64,000 nucleotides of DNA, taken from contig OX344749.2 of the NCBI GenBank assembly GCA_947034885.2, forward strand, positions 17,375,501 through 17,439,500, given 5' to 3'. The translations under genes were made by a program, and so were the position numbers. Below, piece after piece: positions 36,184 through 49,281 of the stretch (position 1 is its first letter; each line of letters starts with the position of its first letter). Under the pieces are notes generated by a model that was not told where the DNA came from, did no database searches, and worked only from the letters and a program-made list of their open reading frames with translations. This stretch comes from Thuidium tamariscinum (taxonomy: Eukaryota > Streptophyta > Bryopsida > Hypnales > Thuidiaceae).

Positions 36184-37125
36184 TTAAACCCTAAAGGTTT
36201 TTGACTACGTTTTCACCAAAAATGCTCTAAAACTACCATTTCTAGTACAAGTACCAACTTTATAAAAAAAAAAATTTGGAGATATGTAACTGTAGGATCT
36301 TGTAGTAACTCTAGTTCAAGAAGATGTGGAAAAAGTTTCGAAAATTTCTACTGTGTAGATTGCAAGATATTAGCATTTGAATTGACAAATATATATTTTT
36401 TTAACCTTACAAAAAGTTATACAGTTGTACTTTAAATGGTCACATTTGTATGAAAAAATGTCCAATATGGTAGTTACTCTTTGGATTTGTTCTTCAAAGC
36501 AAGTTTGCTACATGCTTGAAAATTTTCAAATCATTTGAATTATACAACATACAGAAAATAGTAAGTAGTAAGAAACAAAGAATGATTCTAAGTACTAAAT
36601 TTTTTGTAATTTATTTGTGAAATTGAAAAATGCCAATCCCAATAGTTATAACATTGTAATAACCAACATACACCTATTTTTTTAAATTACAAAAATATTA
36701 AAAATAAAATAAAATAAAAATTTCAAAATTTCTTTTTGAATAGAGATTCCATAATTATCGACAAACTACTTACAAACTAAGACTTCTCATAACTCTCATC
36801 TCATTTATCAAAATGGAATGATTCAAAGATTTCTATGTAAATCTAATAAATCAATTTGTAATTTTTATTTTTCAAAAAAGTGATTTTTGAAGAAGTTTAT
36901 TTAGCTGTCAAAGTTGCCTACTAAGTAATGAAAATCACTTATCATACAATAACTTTTTAACAATGAAGTCAAAAGTTATGAAAATTGTTGGAACTAAAAG
37001 TTACTCCTTGGAAGAATGTTTTGTGAAAATTTCAACCAAAAAAATGAATAAACTTCATTTGTAGTGAGTTGCCTAAAATTGCTATTTTACTTTTTTTTTA
37101 AATGCAATTTAGGACTTTGGAGTAA
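36184..37125 (-). mobile_element. piggyBac-like element family B, inverted copy
   Basis: Starts TTAAACCCTAAAGGTTTTTG at 36184 and ends near GGACTTTGGAGTAAACG at 37125, where the TTAA is mutated. It aligns inverted with 21287-22223, for example TTTCAAATCATTTGAATTAT near 36525. Non-coding. Confidence 0.6.
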
Positions 37126-37796
37126 ACGGAAGAATGTATATTCATTTGAATTTCATAACATTCATGGAGTAATGGATGGTACAGTCTACCAATTGATTTT
37201 GTGGATAAAAATTCTTCACAAATTAGAGCACTTTATGCATTCTGCTAAGAAAATTAGCTTTTAAATCTAATTCTTTAATTATAAATATAACATGATCTCA
37301 ATGAAAGTGCAATGCACCATGTATATACAAATTAGTTATATATCAACCATAGAGTCAAATTTCAATTGTGAAAAACGATTTATTTCAATTGATATAGAAT
37401 TTTAAAACTCCCATTTTAATATTGCCTTCAACAAATTCTATCAAAACTTATATAATAAGATTTTTCCCTTTTAAAATTTAGATGAAAAAATTCATTAATT
37501 TTTTCACCTGAAAATTTAAATTTTCATGAGTATGAACTCAAAGTTCCATAAAAATAGTTTTTTAGAATTAAATAAACTTCAAAATTAGAACAATTTGTTA
37601 TGAAACTAAAAAAATATCTATAGGATCTAAATTATTTTAAAGGTATTTCATTATTACATATTTGAAACTTTGAATTCCACATGATTGCTAAAAGTTACAG
37701 CTCAAAATTGCATCAACATACTTATTTTTCATGAAATTTATTGTGCATTGTCAAGCATGCAATGTCTTTAAAGAATCTAATGTATTTGCGCGGGGA

Positions 37797-38635
37797 TGCT
37801 ATTTTGTGAGCCTGCGAGCGTGAGCCTATGAGCTTGTGAGCTTGTGAGCCTAGAATTTTGGTGAAATTTTTAGTGATTTTTAGGGCGTGAACCTATTACC
37901 GTGCTTTAAGAATTTTGGATTTTTATATCTAGTATCCCCCTCGTGGGATTTGAAATTTGTGACTTTCAAAACTTTTTTTTTCAAAAAAAAAATTTTCAAT
38001 TTTTTTCAATTTTTTTTCAATCCTTTTTTTATTTTTCAAATTTTTTTTGCAACTCCATCACCCTCCAAAATCCCTCTTGATGTTAAAAGGTGTTTGGAGG
38101 TAGAAGGCTTTGGAGCTCTCAAAACTTTGTTTTTCATTTTTTTTCAACTTTTTTTCATTTCTTTTCCGACTATGTTACTAGTTCATTTCTTCTGCGACTT
38201 TTAGCCCTTGAAAACCTTCTCTCGTTACCAAGAGATCAATTTCAGGGTGATAAAGTCGGAAAAAAAAAAAAAAATTTTTTTTTTTTTTCACGACTCTATC
38301 ACCCTAGAAAACCCCTTGTTGGATTCTGGATTTTGAACCTCAAAAAAAAATTCAAAAATTCAAATTTTTTTTTGGAAGGTATTGAGAGGCCCTTTGGAGA
38401 TAGTAGGGTCTGAAATTTTAAAATACATTAACCACATTTCCATGGTCATAGGTTCACGGTCATAGGTCCACAGTCATGAAGCTGAAATTTTACTATAAAT
38501 AGATTTTTTTTAAATGACTTCATTTTTTCTTTCTCTTGGCTTAAGAAATTCAAAGTTTTTTTTGGTTAATTCTTTGGGCTCACAAAACCTACGCTCACAG
38601 CTCGCAAGCTCATGCTTTTAGGCTCACAAACTAGT
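37797..38635. mobile_element. 0.84 kb element with GCTA...GTGAGCC ends made of TGAGC subrepeats
   Basis: The left end is TGCTATTTTGTGAGCCTGCG, followed by a run of imperfect 8-10 bp repeats (GTGAGCCTAT, GAGCTTGT, GAGCTTGT, GAGCCTA). The right end is the inverted counterpart, with CTCACAGCTCGCAAGCTCAT and GGCTCACAAACTAG. The interior carries repeats of a CCAAGAGRGG / CACCCTCCAAAA type related to those at 52.0-53.5 kb. The 105- and 107-codon plus-strand frames inside are T-rich low complexity and not genes. Confidence 0.65.
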
Positions 38636-38720
38636 GTCGTTGGTATTTGCATAAACATAATTGCCATCTTACAAATGAAATTGGATATAATGATTTTGGG
38701 CATTAGCATTCCAAAACCAA

Positions 38721-39363
38721 TTAAGCCCCAAAGGTCCAAAGTGCATTTTTTGGCAACATATCAATTTTGGGTAGCTCACTACAAATAGAGTTTATATTTT
38801 TCCTCTTTGAATTTTCACACAACATTTTTCTTGGGTCCACTTTAAGGCCCAACAATTTTCATAACTTTTGACTATATAGTTAACCCCTAAAGAACTGCAA
38901 ACTACGTTTTTTCACAATATAGCAATCTTAGGCAACTCACTACGGCTAGAGTTAGGTGTTTTTTTCTTTGAAATTTTCATATAACATGCACCTAAGGAAT
39001 AGCTTTAAGGCCCAATAATTTTCAAAACTTTTGACTTTGTGTTTAAAAAGTTACTACATGATATGCGATTTTTGTTGTTCAAGTGTCAGCTTGGGTAGCT
39101 CAAAAAATTTCTTTAAAAAACACTTTTAAAAAGAATTAAAATTTGAAATTGATTCTTTAGGTTTTTATAGACACTTGTAGGTTTTTATAGAAAAGTATGA
39201 AGAAAATTCATATCAAATACAAATATATTCAAATAATATGGAATTTTCACCATAGATGAATACTCACTACAAGAAAATGGAGTCTTTGAAAACCATATCT
39301 ACCCACAAACTAAAAATCCTTGTAACTTTCATCTCATTAATCCTATATCCACTTGGTGATTGA
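38721..39363 (+). mobile_element. truncated piggyBac-like family B fragments
   Basis: Two successive left ends occur, TTAAGCCCCAAAGGTCC at 38721 and TTAACCCCTAAAGAACTGC at 38880. Each is followed by the family B word order (TTTTTGGCAACAT or TTCACAATATAGCAA, then ACTCACTAC). Both keep TTTAAGGCCCAA at 38841 and 39004, the undisturbed version of the site occupied by another element at 50441. Confidence 0.5.
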
Positions 39364-40291
39364 TTAGCCCCTAAAGGTTTTTGACTATGTTTTCATCCAA
39401 AACTGTGATTTCTAATACAAGTGCAAAATTTTAGGAAAAAAAATATTTTTTGACATATGTAAGTATAGGCTCTTGTAGAAAGGTGGTTTCGAAAGATGTG
39501 AAAAAAATTTCAGAAATTTTCCCCATATAGATTGCAAGATATTAGCATTTGAATTGACAAAAAAAAATTTATCCATGCAAAACCCACACAACTCCACTTC
39601 ACAAAGTCACATTTGTATGTGAAAATGTTCAAAATTGTGGTTACTCTTTGGATTCATCGTTCAATGAGACTTGGCTATATGCTCAAAAATTTTTAAATCA
39701 TTTTAAATCGTATAACATATAGGAAAAATTCTATCAGTAGAAAGAAGTAGAAAATGATTCAAAATACGGATTACTAAATTATGAACAATTTATTTATGAA
39801 AATGAAAAATTACAATCCTAATGGTTGTAATATTGTAATAAACAATCTTCACCTAATGTATTATTGTTTTTTCAAAAATATTAGAATTGATTTAAAATAA
39901 AGGATTTCAAACTTTTTGTAGAATAGAGATTCTATAACTACCTGCAAATTACTCCAAACTAAAATGGCCTCATAAATTTCATTTCATTAATCACAATGGA
40001 ATGATTCAAACATAGATATAAAATCAATAAAGTAATTTCTATTTTTTATTTTTTTTAAAAGAAATTTTTTGAGTTGCCTATATTGCTCACCGGGTAAAGA
40101 AAATGATATATCATGCCATAATTTTTTAACCATGTAGTCAAAAGTTATTAAACTATTGGGCCTTAAAGCTACTCCTAGAAAAAAATGTTTTTCAGATAAT
40201 TTTTAAGAAAAAAAATAAAAACTCCATTTGTAATGAATTGCCCCAAATTGCTATATTGCTAAAAAACATAGTTTAGGGCTTTAGGAGTTAA
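39364..40291 (-). mobile_element. piggyBac-like element family B, second inverted copy
   Basis: 928 bp from TTAGCCCCTAAAGGTTTTTG (39364) to ...GGGCTTTAGGAGTTAA (40291). On the minus strand the element begins TTAACTCCTAAAGCCC. The interior aligns with 36184-37125. The left TTAA is mutated to TTAG. Confidence 0.62.
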
Positions 40292-40880
40292 TTGACAATT
40301 TATAGGGTGGAAATAATCCTTTGAAATTACTATTTATCTTTAGTTTAGTGAATAATATCCTATATTTTACTTGGTGATTGATTAATTGATAAGTTATGGG
40401 ACACTTTTGGTGAGCATAGATGGGGTTGACAAGGATTTTGAAGGCTCTTCAAAAATAGATGTACTCTTTTAAAAGTGTCCTATTTGGGAGTGTTGTGTCA
40501 CTACTCTTATGCATGCAATAGGATTTGGGTGTATTTAAACTTACAACTATATTAGCCGAATGTGTCCAAGCACCCAAGGTGGCATCTAAAGTGGATATAC
40601 CCGAAAGTGCAATTGACCTTAAAGTACCATTCACAATCTCTTTACATTTCCAACATTTCCAAAATCAATTATAGACACACACTTTATCAATTATCAATTA
40701 TTAGAAACAAACTTAGACCCTTAATAACTTTTGCATTTTGTATTCAAATAATGTATTCTTTGGTGCATTGGAATGTGCTTTCACTTGCAAACAAGACTAT
40801 ATGAAAATGTTATAGTAACTAGGCTCAGTATCAATTTGTGGTGCTTTTGGGTGTACCCATCTTAGTACCTTACTACATCC
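40292..40880. other. short AT-rich intergenic stretch
   Basis: No gene is visible. It holds a near copy, at about 40359-40384, of the 24-bp sequence that lies just left of the preceding element at about 39343-39366. Confidence 0.4.
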
Positions 40881-41871
40881 TACAAGAGTTACGAGTCCAG
40901 AGAAAAGAAAGTTCCAAATCGCAATTCTTGTGAAGTTTCACATCCATCTAGCACAAGCAAGAACTGAAAATCAGAAGACAATCACATGAGCTAAATAATC
41001 AGGAATCCAGACTGAACTGATTACATTGCTAATCCAATTCTGTTAGTGTGAGAGAAAGATAAACTCAAAATTCCAACGAAACAAACTGAATAGAATTTCC
41101 TAAATAATTTTATTGAAAACCAATATCAGTAGCTCACCATTGTGAGAAAGATCTAAGTACAGCAGTGCCTAGAACTGATGCTCTTAGAAAGACGACCGAG
41201 TTGTGCGACCGGTCAAATAAAAGCACCCAATTATTAGTGTTAATAGGGAGTCACTGCAGTATGTGGAATACACACTCTACACACTACAAAAAAAATTCTA
41301 GCAGACTCCCTTCCACTGCGTTGCCATCAACAACAACCCAGCTCTTGGTGAGCATAAGAAAATACCAAAAGCAAGAGGGGCCAAGAACAAGCCTGCGTTC
41401 TCATAACCTAAGTGCTCTTGCAAGCTTGAAAAAAAAAGCACAACTCATCCGCTAGGCGGAGTAGTCCTGACAAAAACATTCCCTGACATTTTACAACGGG
41501 CCTTGCTTTCAGCCACATTCAATAATTACAGCATGTGCTAACTGACTGCCTCCTTTGCCTCCGTCTACACTTCCCCACCGCTGGCTCCATCTGCCACCCT
41601 CCCTCTCATCTAAACTCAAGTTCACGTCTCCACAAAAGGGCAAGACTTGGTGTGCTCGAGTTAAGACGAACAATCAATTAAAACAAGCTTCTCACCCTTG
41701 CTCTACAACAGTACTTCACTAGTGCAACAACTGAAGAGAGGCATAGAGATACATCCAGAATGTGTCATGATTTCCAGACCAACGCGAGGGCTTGAGAAAT
41801 ACTAAGATGAAAAGCAATGAAGTTGGTGCACAGATTGAACCAACGTTGTGTCAGACATCAAATCCTTCAAT
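40881..41871 (-). other. probable 3' UTR and flank of the CCT-domain gene
   Basis: Composition changes from AT-rich repeat to unique moderate-GC sequence at about 40.88 kb and stays so to the CCT stop codon. Short frames have no recognisable content. Confidence 0.35.
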
Positions 41872-44800
41872 TTACATACTGTTGACTGTGCGATGTTCTT
41901 TCTTGATGGATGTAAGCATGTCAGAATACTCTCCCGAAGAATTCTCAAACAGATAGCCATTGGCTCCTTCTCCATGTCCGTTTCCATTTCCATGCGCATC
42001 GCCCTGCTCAACACACAACTACATTTTCAGCATCCAGGACAGGGGTATCACGCGTTGTTCGTTGACTGCTGACTAACCAAGATTTCATGGTTGTGAAATC
42101 GCCATTTTAACCAATCATATTATGAAAATAGGTAGTAGAATTCAGAAGGTGCCAAATCCTATTTAACCAGAATCAGTGAAGAAAATTAGATGTGTTACAA
42201 AACTGGACTAAAGGAAGTGTGTGTCCCCGAAAGTACATATCCCAGAGCAGTACCTCATCATCGTCATCATCTTCGCGCTTGCGGCGAATAACAGCAACTG
42301 GTAGCTCATCATCCATATTCTTCGCAAAACGCCCTCGAACTCGGGGACGGCTATCTGCCAGCGTTTTGCGGCAGGCGTACTGAAGAAAACATTGAAACAA
42401 ATCCAAAAATACTCAGCATTCACTCGGCATGTCGTTACTTAAATGAGAGCTAAAACGCAAGACAAAACCTTCGTAAGAATGAACTTTGTACGAACTAGAA
42501 GAAAACCTACTCGTCCCAGCAGCCAGCCAATCAGCCATCAATTCAACATAGAGGTGATATAGTGTAGAAAGGAAAGGAAATATACCTTTATCTTCTTGTT
42601 GAAATTACGTTGGGTACGCTTCTGCTGGTACCTATGTATCCTTATCTTGCGTTCCTCCATGCTGTATTTCCCAACCCTATAATTGCCATCGTCAAAACTT
42701 GGAGATGCACTTCCCCCCAAACTCCCTTGCATGCCATTTAATGTCTGCAAAAACAAAGTAATTGGTGACTGTCAATACATGGCCTCAGATCCCTTGCATT
42801 AGCAAATCAGCAAACACATGCGTCAATATCTTAAGAACACTGAAAAGACATAATACAAAAGAGTAATACACCCTCAACCATCTAGAATGACACAATCCAT
42901 GATTGCACATTCCCAAAATGTCCTAAGAACGTGTCAGACAATCTCTCATGTTGTGGACACTTGGGATTAGACAACTACCACATGTCAAGTTGTGAACATG
43001 CATGAGAGTGCTAATAGAAGTACACTCGTCACACCAGAGGCAGTGTCATTAGGGTGAATTGAGTACGAAAGAAAGCTTAAATGATACAAGTTGTAGCGGA
43101 ATAAAGAAACAGCATACAATCAAATCACCTGTATATCGCCAGCACTGTAGACACGACGCATGCTCATGGGGCGCATGCCGACGCTCTGAAATTCCGCCAG
43201 ACTGGGCTGCAGGCGAGTTCCTGGACTCGTCAATCCTCCTCCGGGACGGTCAACCAGTGAGTTGCGGGATTTCATGCCGTTTTCAGACGAGCGTGGTGGC
43301 GGACCCGCATGGCGTAGCTGACCCAAGGCATGACTACTGAAACTTCGCTGCATGCTCGATCGAGTCATTTGTGGGAGTGGCTGCAATCCATCCCCATCTC
43401 CATCCACCTAGTGCACAAAAAACAATGCCATAATTAGATAAGAACATTACTACACGCAACAGGTACTTCAAAAGGTCTTCTAGTTTCAGAATCCGATCCG
43501 GCAACAACAGAAGCGTAGAAGCGGCCGCCAAAAGTATAAATACACAAATGTAAAAGAAAACATTAATGGACCAAGGAGCTCATAATGTGTGTGTCTACTT
43601 GTTCTCAATTTTCTTTTGTGCGCTAAACCTGTGAGAGGTTCAACACAAAAATCAAACAAAAAGATGCGACTTACAAGAAAAAAAGTATCAAGTTTGGGCA
43701 AGTTTATATTGTGCTAGTACACAACATAATAATTTTCAAACACCATGAAAAATAGGGTATCCAAAAACGTACAAAGGTCCTGCCAACAATACAAGTTTCC
43801 AGAATTCGACGAATACCTGATCGACAAAGTCATCCGTGCCAACCCCACTCTCTTGCCGCAAGAGGCCTTGCTGCTGCAAACCGTAATACTGCTTCTCTTG
43901 CGACATTTTCATTCCATTTTCGGTGAGACCCTCAAAGTGCTCTTTCCCTTCGGAGGAACTCGGAGACAACACAGGTGACACGCTCTCCATGCCATTGCTC
44001 TCGGCTGCAGCAGCAGCCATCAGGATCTCTTGACTTCCGAACCTTGACATCATTCCATTCGTTGCAGGTGGTGCCTGCGACGTCACCACCTGCGCAACAG
44101 GCGACGTTTGGGGTGCTGACATGAACTGCTTCGTTGTCCCAGAGGAGACTGCTCTGGCAGGCGGGTAAGGCACTAGCCCTGGAGGAAATCCCAAACTCGC
44201 AGAGGTCTTCACATCGAAGCCATAGGGAGGCGCCATCTGCTCCAGTGTTAATCCATTGAGTTTCTCCGAGGCCATCATGGACGGCGACATCAAACCAGTT
44301 TGAGATGGCGCCGAAGGGGATCCTACCCCATTTCCTTGCAAGTAAAGGCCCGAAACTCCATATGCCATGCCCATATTCTCCAGGTCCAATGTTGGCTTGG
44401 TAAACACGTAGTCGCTGTGCAAATTTCCATTGGAGTATCCGGCACCAACGCTCCCTGCTGGGGCTTCCTGCTGAACAATTGAATTAGTGTCACACTTTGC
44501 CTCTACCTCATCTACGAATGAGTCCCCGTTCAGTGCTGTCGACTTGAAAATATCGCGAGTCTCGAACGATGTCAAACTGGGCCCTGTAATGCCGTTAAAC
44601 GTGCCATCCTGACAAAAAGAAAGCAAATGTTCAAGTCAGCAATTAACAGAGACAAACTAGCAAGGGTGTTGGGAATTAACTAAATTTAGGTCCATATTTA
44701 AACTAGATTCGCTTTCTAACACCATTTCCTAACAGCAAGTTTATATAGGCCTTAACCCTCCATATCGTCCGAACTACCCCTCATCATGGGGTTCCTGCAT

Positions 44801-45516
44801 GCTTGACTGTGCTCCAGCGGAAAATGGCTCCAAGTGTCCGGAGATACATCAACTCGAAATTAAGAGAAAACTAGAACGCTCTAAACGAGGGTCAGATACT
44901 TAAAGGCTACACACGATTTATTCGGTCGGAATGCAGACGCATATTCCCGAGACAACAGGAGGCGTGAATGTTACGAACTCCAATGACCAAGCTAAGTCAT
45001 CCCGAACTGTGGAATATTGCAAACTAAAACGAAAAGATACCAATTCATTAGCTACAGATAGCATGAACTTCGGCCTCTACCTCCAAAACTTCTAGATTCG
45101 CCAAAGAAGGTAAAGCGCAGGGATCGAATCTTTTTTCGAAGCGAAACAAGGAAATTAAGCCCTTACAACAACACTGAAAAGACACAGACTGCCTGAAAAT
45201 CTTTCTGTAAACGACCAAGCGCCTCAAGATCTGCCCTCTAGCGTTCGTAGTTTCCGCATTCGGCTGAATACCTGAAGGGCGACAAGGACGAGAAACCTAC
45301 ACCTCGAGGACAGCGCCTTTAAGACACACAATTAGGCCCCAAGGCAGGGGAAACGAGAAAAGACAACATGCAACGGCAAAAGAAACTCACATGAAGTCCA
45401 CTAGTGTCGCCAAATGACCCAAAGTCAAGCTCATCAGCATTGCCAAGGAGCGCATCTGTAAAAAAAAGCGCTTCCGCTTCCGACTGATTGAGATACAGAT
45501 CTTCCTCTCCAGACAT
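41872..45516 (-). CDS. CCT-domain transcriptional regulator (CMF/CONSTANS-like, 6 exons)
   Basis: Nuclear regulator with a CCT (CONSTANS, CO-like, TOC1) domain, which in the family binds DNA together with NF-Y subunits. Exons (minus): 45391-45516, 43817-44608, 43129-43407, 42586-42744, 42254-42379, 41872-42003. All five introns are phase 0 with GT-AG ends; coding length is 1614 nt, giving 537 residues. The CCT domain spans residues about 429-473 and is split by intron 4: MEERKIRIHRYQQKRTQRNF, NKKIK, then YACRKTLADSRPRVRGRFAK. It is followed by an acidic run (DDDDDE) and a Gly/Asn/His-rich tail ending SIKKEHRTVNSM. The N-terminus (MSGEEDLYLNQSEAEALFF) is acidic and could activate transcription. 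No B-box zinc finger and no response-regulator domain is present, so this is a CCT-only protein rather than CO or PRR. ATG 45516 is the first ATG of the exon 1 frame with acidic coding content. Confidence 0.92.
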
Positions 45517-46300
45517 TTAGAGAGACGCGGGATGAAGTGATCTTCCACGAGCAAGCCCGCGAACAAATCCACACCACAACCACAAGCAACACCACAAGAA
45601 ACTCAACCCAACCCAACCCAACCGTCGACGACGACTGTGGAGTCTTACAACTTCACCCAGAAACTCCCATCACTCTAACCTGTTGTCCCCACTCATGGTG
45701 CCCGACTGTATCTCCCCACAATTCACAACGCGCTCAGGTCACAACCAACAATCTTTTCCCAAACTCGTCGTCCCCACGCCTGTCTCCACCCCCTCACTCC
45801 CACCCCCAGGATTGCTTGATCCTCGAAAATCCCCCGCAATTCGTCCTCGCGAGCTTCAAACACGCGCACCCCACTTCCCAAATTCCCCTCAGCTTCCCAA
45901 ATCTCACAAACCCCGTGAGCCCAAGCTTTTCCTGTGGCGCAATTCAAGAGGATCTCTAGCGCCGCCCCCAAGCAGAAGTGACACGGACTTGCGGTGGTCT
46001 GTGGGATGGCGTGTTGCTGCGAAGCGAACCACGAGGACTACTACGTGAGGATTAGCAAACGGGAATCATCGATTGCGGGGCAATCGAAGGGGCGACAACG
46101 GCGATTTGCGAGAGGAGAGGCGAAGGGGAGGAATCATCCCTCGCGACAGGGGAAGCACACCAACAAGTGAGGCGGAGAGTTCTAGCCCTCCTTCCCCTTC
46201 TACCCATTGGCTTCAGGACCGGATCCGGGCAACGCCTCCGCCGGGCATCAACCCACAATTAAGCAGGACATTCCAGGGGAGGGCTACCCATGCCGTATTT
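45517..46300 (-). promoter_or_regulatory. GC-rich leader and promoter of the CCT-domain gene
   Basis: About 700 bp of C-rich and G-rich sequence upstream of the start codon. Long open frames on both strands (for example 45537-45959 plus) follow from base composition. No conserved protein was recognised. Confidence 0.4.
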
Positions 46301-48930
46301 CGGCATCTTCGTTATTACTTTACTATTTTCGCATTCACACAGAAATGGTTGATTACTACGCTTGTCGAGACGCTTGTCTATCATCAATCACTGTTGCCTT
46401 GCCACTGTTGCTCATTCATTTTTTATTACTAATTTTCAAACCCTTCGAGACTTCTTCCCTTGGGAGAAGCTTATTATACCTTCCTGGAGGATGGAATATC
46501 TCTTCATATGCAACTTGGGTTTTAATTAGCAATGTCATTAACTTAACACGTCATTAACTTAGTTAGGGTTAACCACTCACACTCCACAACAAGAATGGCA
46601 CAAATGGAAAAAGCCCAATTGCGCAGTATGTTAGATAGATAGGGCTCCAAACTCTCGATTTAATAATGTTGAAAGTCGGCATAATTGGGACTGATAATTG
46701 AGTGCCTCTTAGGTACCTCATTGTTGTTTTATTATCAATTCCATTTCATGCAGGTATCTTGGGGTAGCCAATTCCGGAAGTTGGAAAAAAAAATAATTCC
46801 ATTCTCTCTGGGTAATGAAAATTTCGTTTTTTACTTCAGTAGTCAGTAGTGAATGATTAGTGCAACCATTGTATCTACAGTAACTTACTGCAATCAATTC
46901 AATGTTCCTTCGTCTCTCATTGACTTTGTGGATCCTGCGACCCCATACTCTTTTCATAGAAAAGGGCTCCCCAAAATCCCAAAGTCCAAGAGTTTTGGGT
47001 TAACTTTCATGGTAAACTTGGTTTTGAAATGGGCTCTTTGCCTTTGAAAAAGAAAAAAGAAAAAAGAAAAATTTTGAGATGTGCATGCTGGGAATACCTA
47101 AGGAGGGATCAATTAATCACATGGAAGTGGCAGAAAAGCCTCTGTAGTTACCTTAGTCAGTACAACAGTTGACAGGCAGGGGAATTAATCCTGAAGCACT
47201 CCGACGTCCATATCCTGGACGATGAACAGAGGGCTTCAAGGCACTATTTCATCCAATTAACTTTTCATTTATCAAATGCAATACTTGAATCTAGAAAAGA
47301 CAACCTTCCTTAATGACCAAATTCATTAAATTCTGGTAAATGATCATATATCTGTCCAAAGCTAGAAGTGAAAATGTGCAAAAATTCAAAAAAGGAGTGA
47401 GACCTTGCAGGGTTAAGAAGCTCATTCGAACACAATGCACACAGTCCATGCTTTTGAGTCATTTTGCAAAGGAGGGCAATTCCCAATTGTCTATTGGAAG
47501 GAGTTCCCCAGAGAATAAGCGACTGCCCCATTTCTTCCTCACTGCAGGGCGCATGGCATTCCGGTCTTCTGCACTTACTTACACAGGGAACGGAAAGAGT
47601 ATTTCCTCACACCCATACTATTAGAAATTATTATTATATTTAAAATCTCTTCATAATCATATATAACTACAGTACCGGTATTACATGATGACAGCTGGAC
47701 AGGTAGATCTTTTATGCACTTCCGGTGACGGATGCCTCCACACTGGGCCAGTTGCTTCGGTAAACAGGTGTTGGTTCAATGGGATTGCACTTGAAAGTAG
47801 GGTATGGGAGTCTATCATAACACTGAAGTACATTTTTCTTTCTTCAATGTAGCAATAGGGTACATTGCAAGAGGTGGTCATTTTTACATCCACTGCATTT
47901 CAACTTCAAAAACTCATAACTAATTCTTCAAGGTTCAAAAAACATAAAAACAACTTGAGTTGGATGCCAATTCTATTTTTCTTCTTTAGAAAACTTAAAT
48001 TTATTGAAAATTATTTCAAGGAGGTTAACTTCCTCCAAAAGGCACTTAGCTCTTGAATGGTCCCTTTAAGAGCAGACTAACTTAGCTAAATAATTTCCAA
48101 CCAAAGAAAGGCTTGCAACTGATCTAAACTCAAGAATCTATACCTTAAAACAAGTGGTTTGTTTGTTTTGTTTATTTGTTTGCTTCATTGAGATCTCCCG
48201 GACCACACATCCTCCAGTTGCATTCTTAGTACCATCGGAATTGGCTCTCAACGAGAAGGGGTGCACAAGCTTGCTTTTGTGGCATTCCAACTTACGGTGA
48301 GAAAAGTTATTGAATTTCAAAATTTTCATGCATTAAAAAATTAGAAAATTATTTTTACTTTTGTTTTGGCCGTGGCAGCAACACAGGGCACACTAGTTCA
48401 AATGAAATTTCACATATGGGAATAAATAGAATACAAAGTACACCTCCATCGCTTGGGGGGTCGGTACAATACGCTTACAAGGGAGATGGGCAAGCTACAC
48501 TGACTTACTAGTTAGTTGGTTAATGTGCAATAAACATTCTTTCTCTGACTGGATCAAAAGGAATCGAAAGGAATCAAATCAGAAGGTTATTCGGGTGTTG
48601 TCGAATTCCTGAAAATATTTCAGCATCTCCATGTGGTTTTAAAATTTTAATAAAACAAAAATAAAAATATGCCAAGAATTTCTATTATTTTCATTTGCTT
48701 CTTATCAGCAAAACTGCCAACTTACAGTTAATTTAGAAAGGTTGGGCTGTGTGCAATTGGTCGAGTATATTATTGGCTTCATTCAGTGATTTTTCTTAGT
48801 ATTTTTCAAATGAGCAAAATTGCAAGAGCCTGTGATTATTGAAACCCAATTTTCACTTCATTTGCCAGCCCTTGCAGCTTGGCAGGCTTATATGGTGACG
48901 TGTTTTTCTTTTTAATGCAATGGTTTGCCC
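46300..48930. other. intergenic DNA, no gene recognised
   Basis: Mixed unique and repeat sequence. The part at about 47860-48065 is the second copy of the repeat at 17175-17385. Short frames carry no recognisable domains. Confidence 0.4.
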
Positions 48931-48935
48931 ATTTG

Positions 48936-49281
48936 TTAACCCCTAAACGACGGGCGGGTCACCGTGGGGGATAGCGGGCTATGAACAGAGACCAGTCAAG
49001 GAAAGACCGTAGGAGAAAGTCACTATTTTTGGACGTAGAATTTAGCCAGCAACTCAAATTTTGAGTTGGGCAATGGAACCTGATGGCATGCTAAGAGAAT
49101 CTAGTCTTTTGTAAAGTAATGAGTACATTAATGCAAGCTAATTTCTGCACTACATCATGGCATGCAATCTTAGGTTTCATACTGAAAAAAATTGGATGAA
49201 AGGCTTTGTTTTTCTGTTTTAGAGTCTGTTCTAAAGACCTTCATCGACCAGAAAACGGTGCCTGCATTGTTTAAGGGTTAA
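48936..49281. mobile_element. 346-bp TTAA-flanked piggyBac-like MITE
   Basis: The left end is TTAACCCCTAAACGACGGGC. The right end ...TGCATTGTTTAAGGGTTAA reads TTAACCCTTAAACAATGCA on the other strand. The inverted repeats agree at 12 of the first 14 bases, with TTAA at 48936-48939 and 49278-49281. Confidence 0.72.

Noticed and set aside
45537-46048. 140- and 121-codon plus-strand frames upstream of the CCT gene
   Set aside because: Pro/Ser/Thr-rich products of C-rich leader sequence that overlap in two frames, with no homology recognised.
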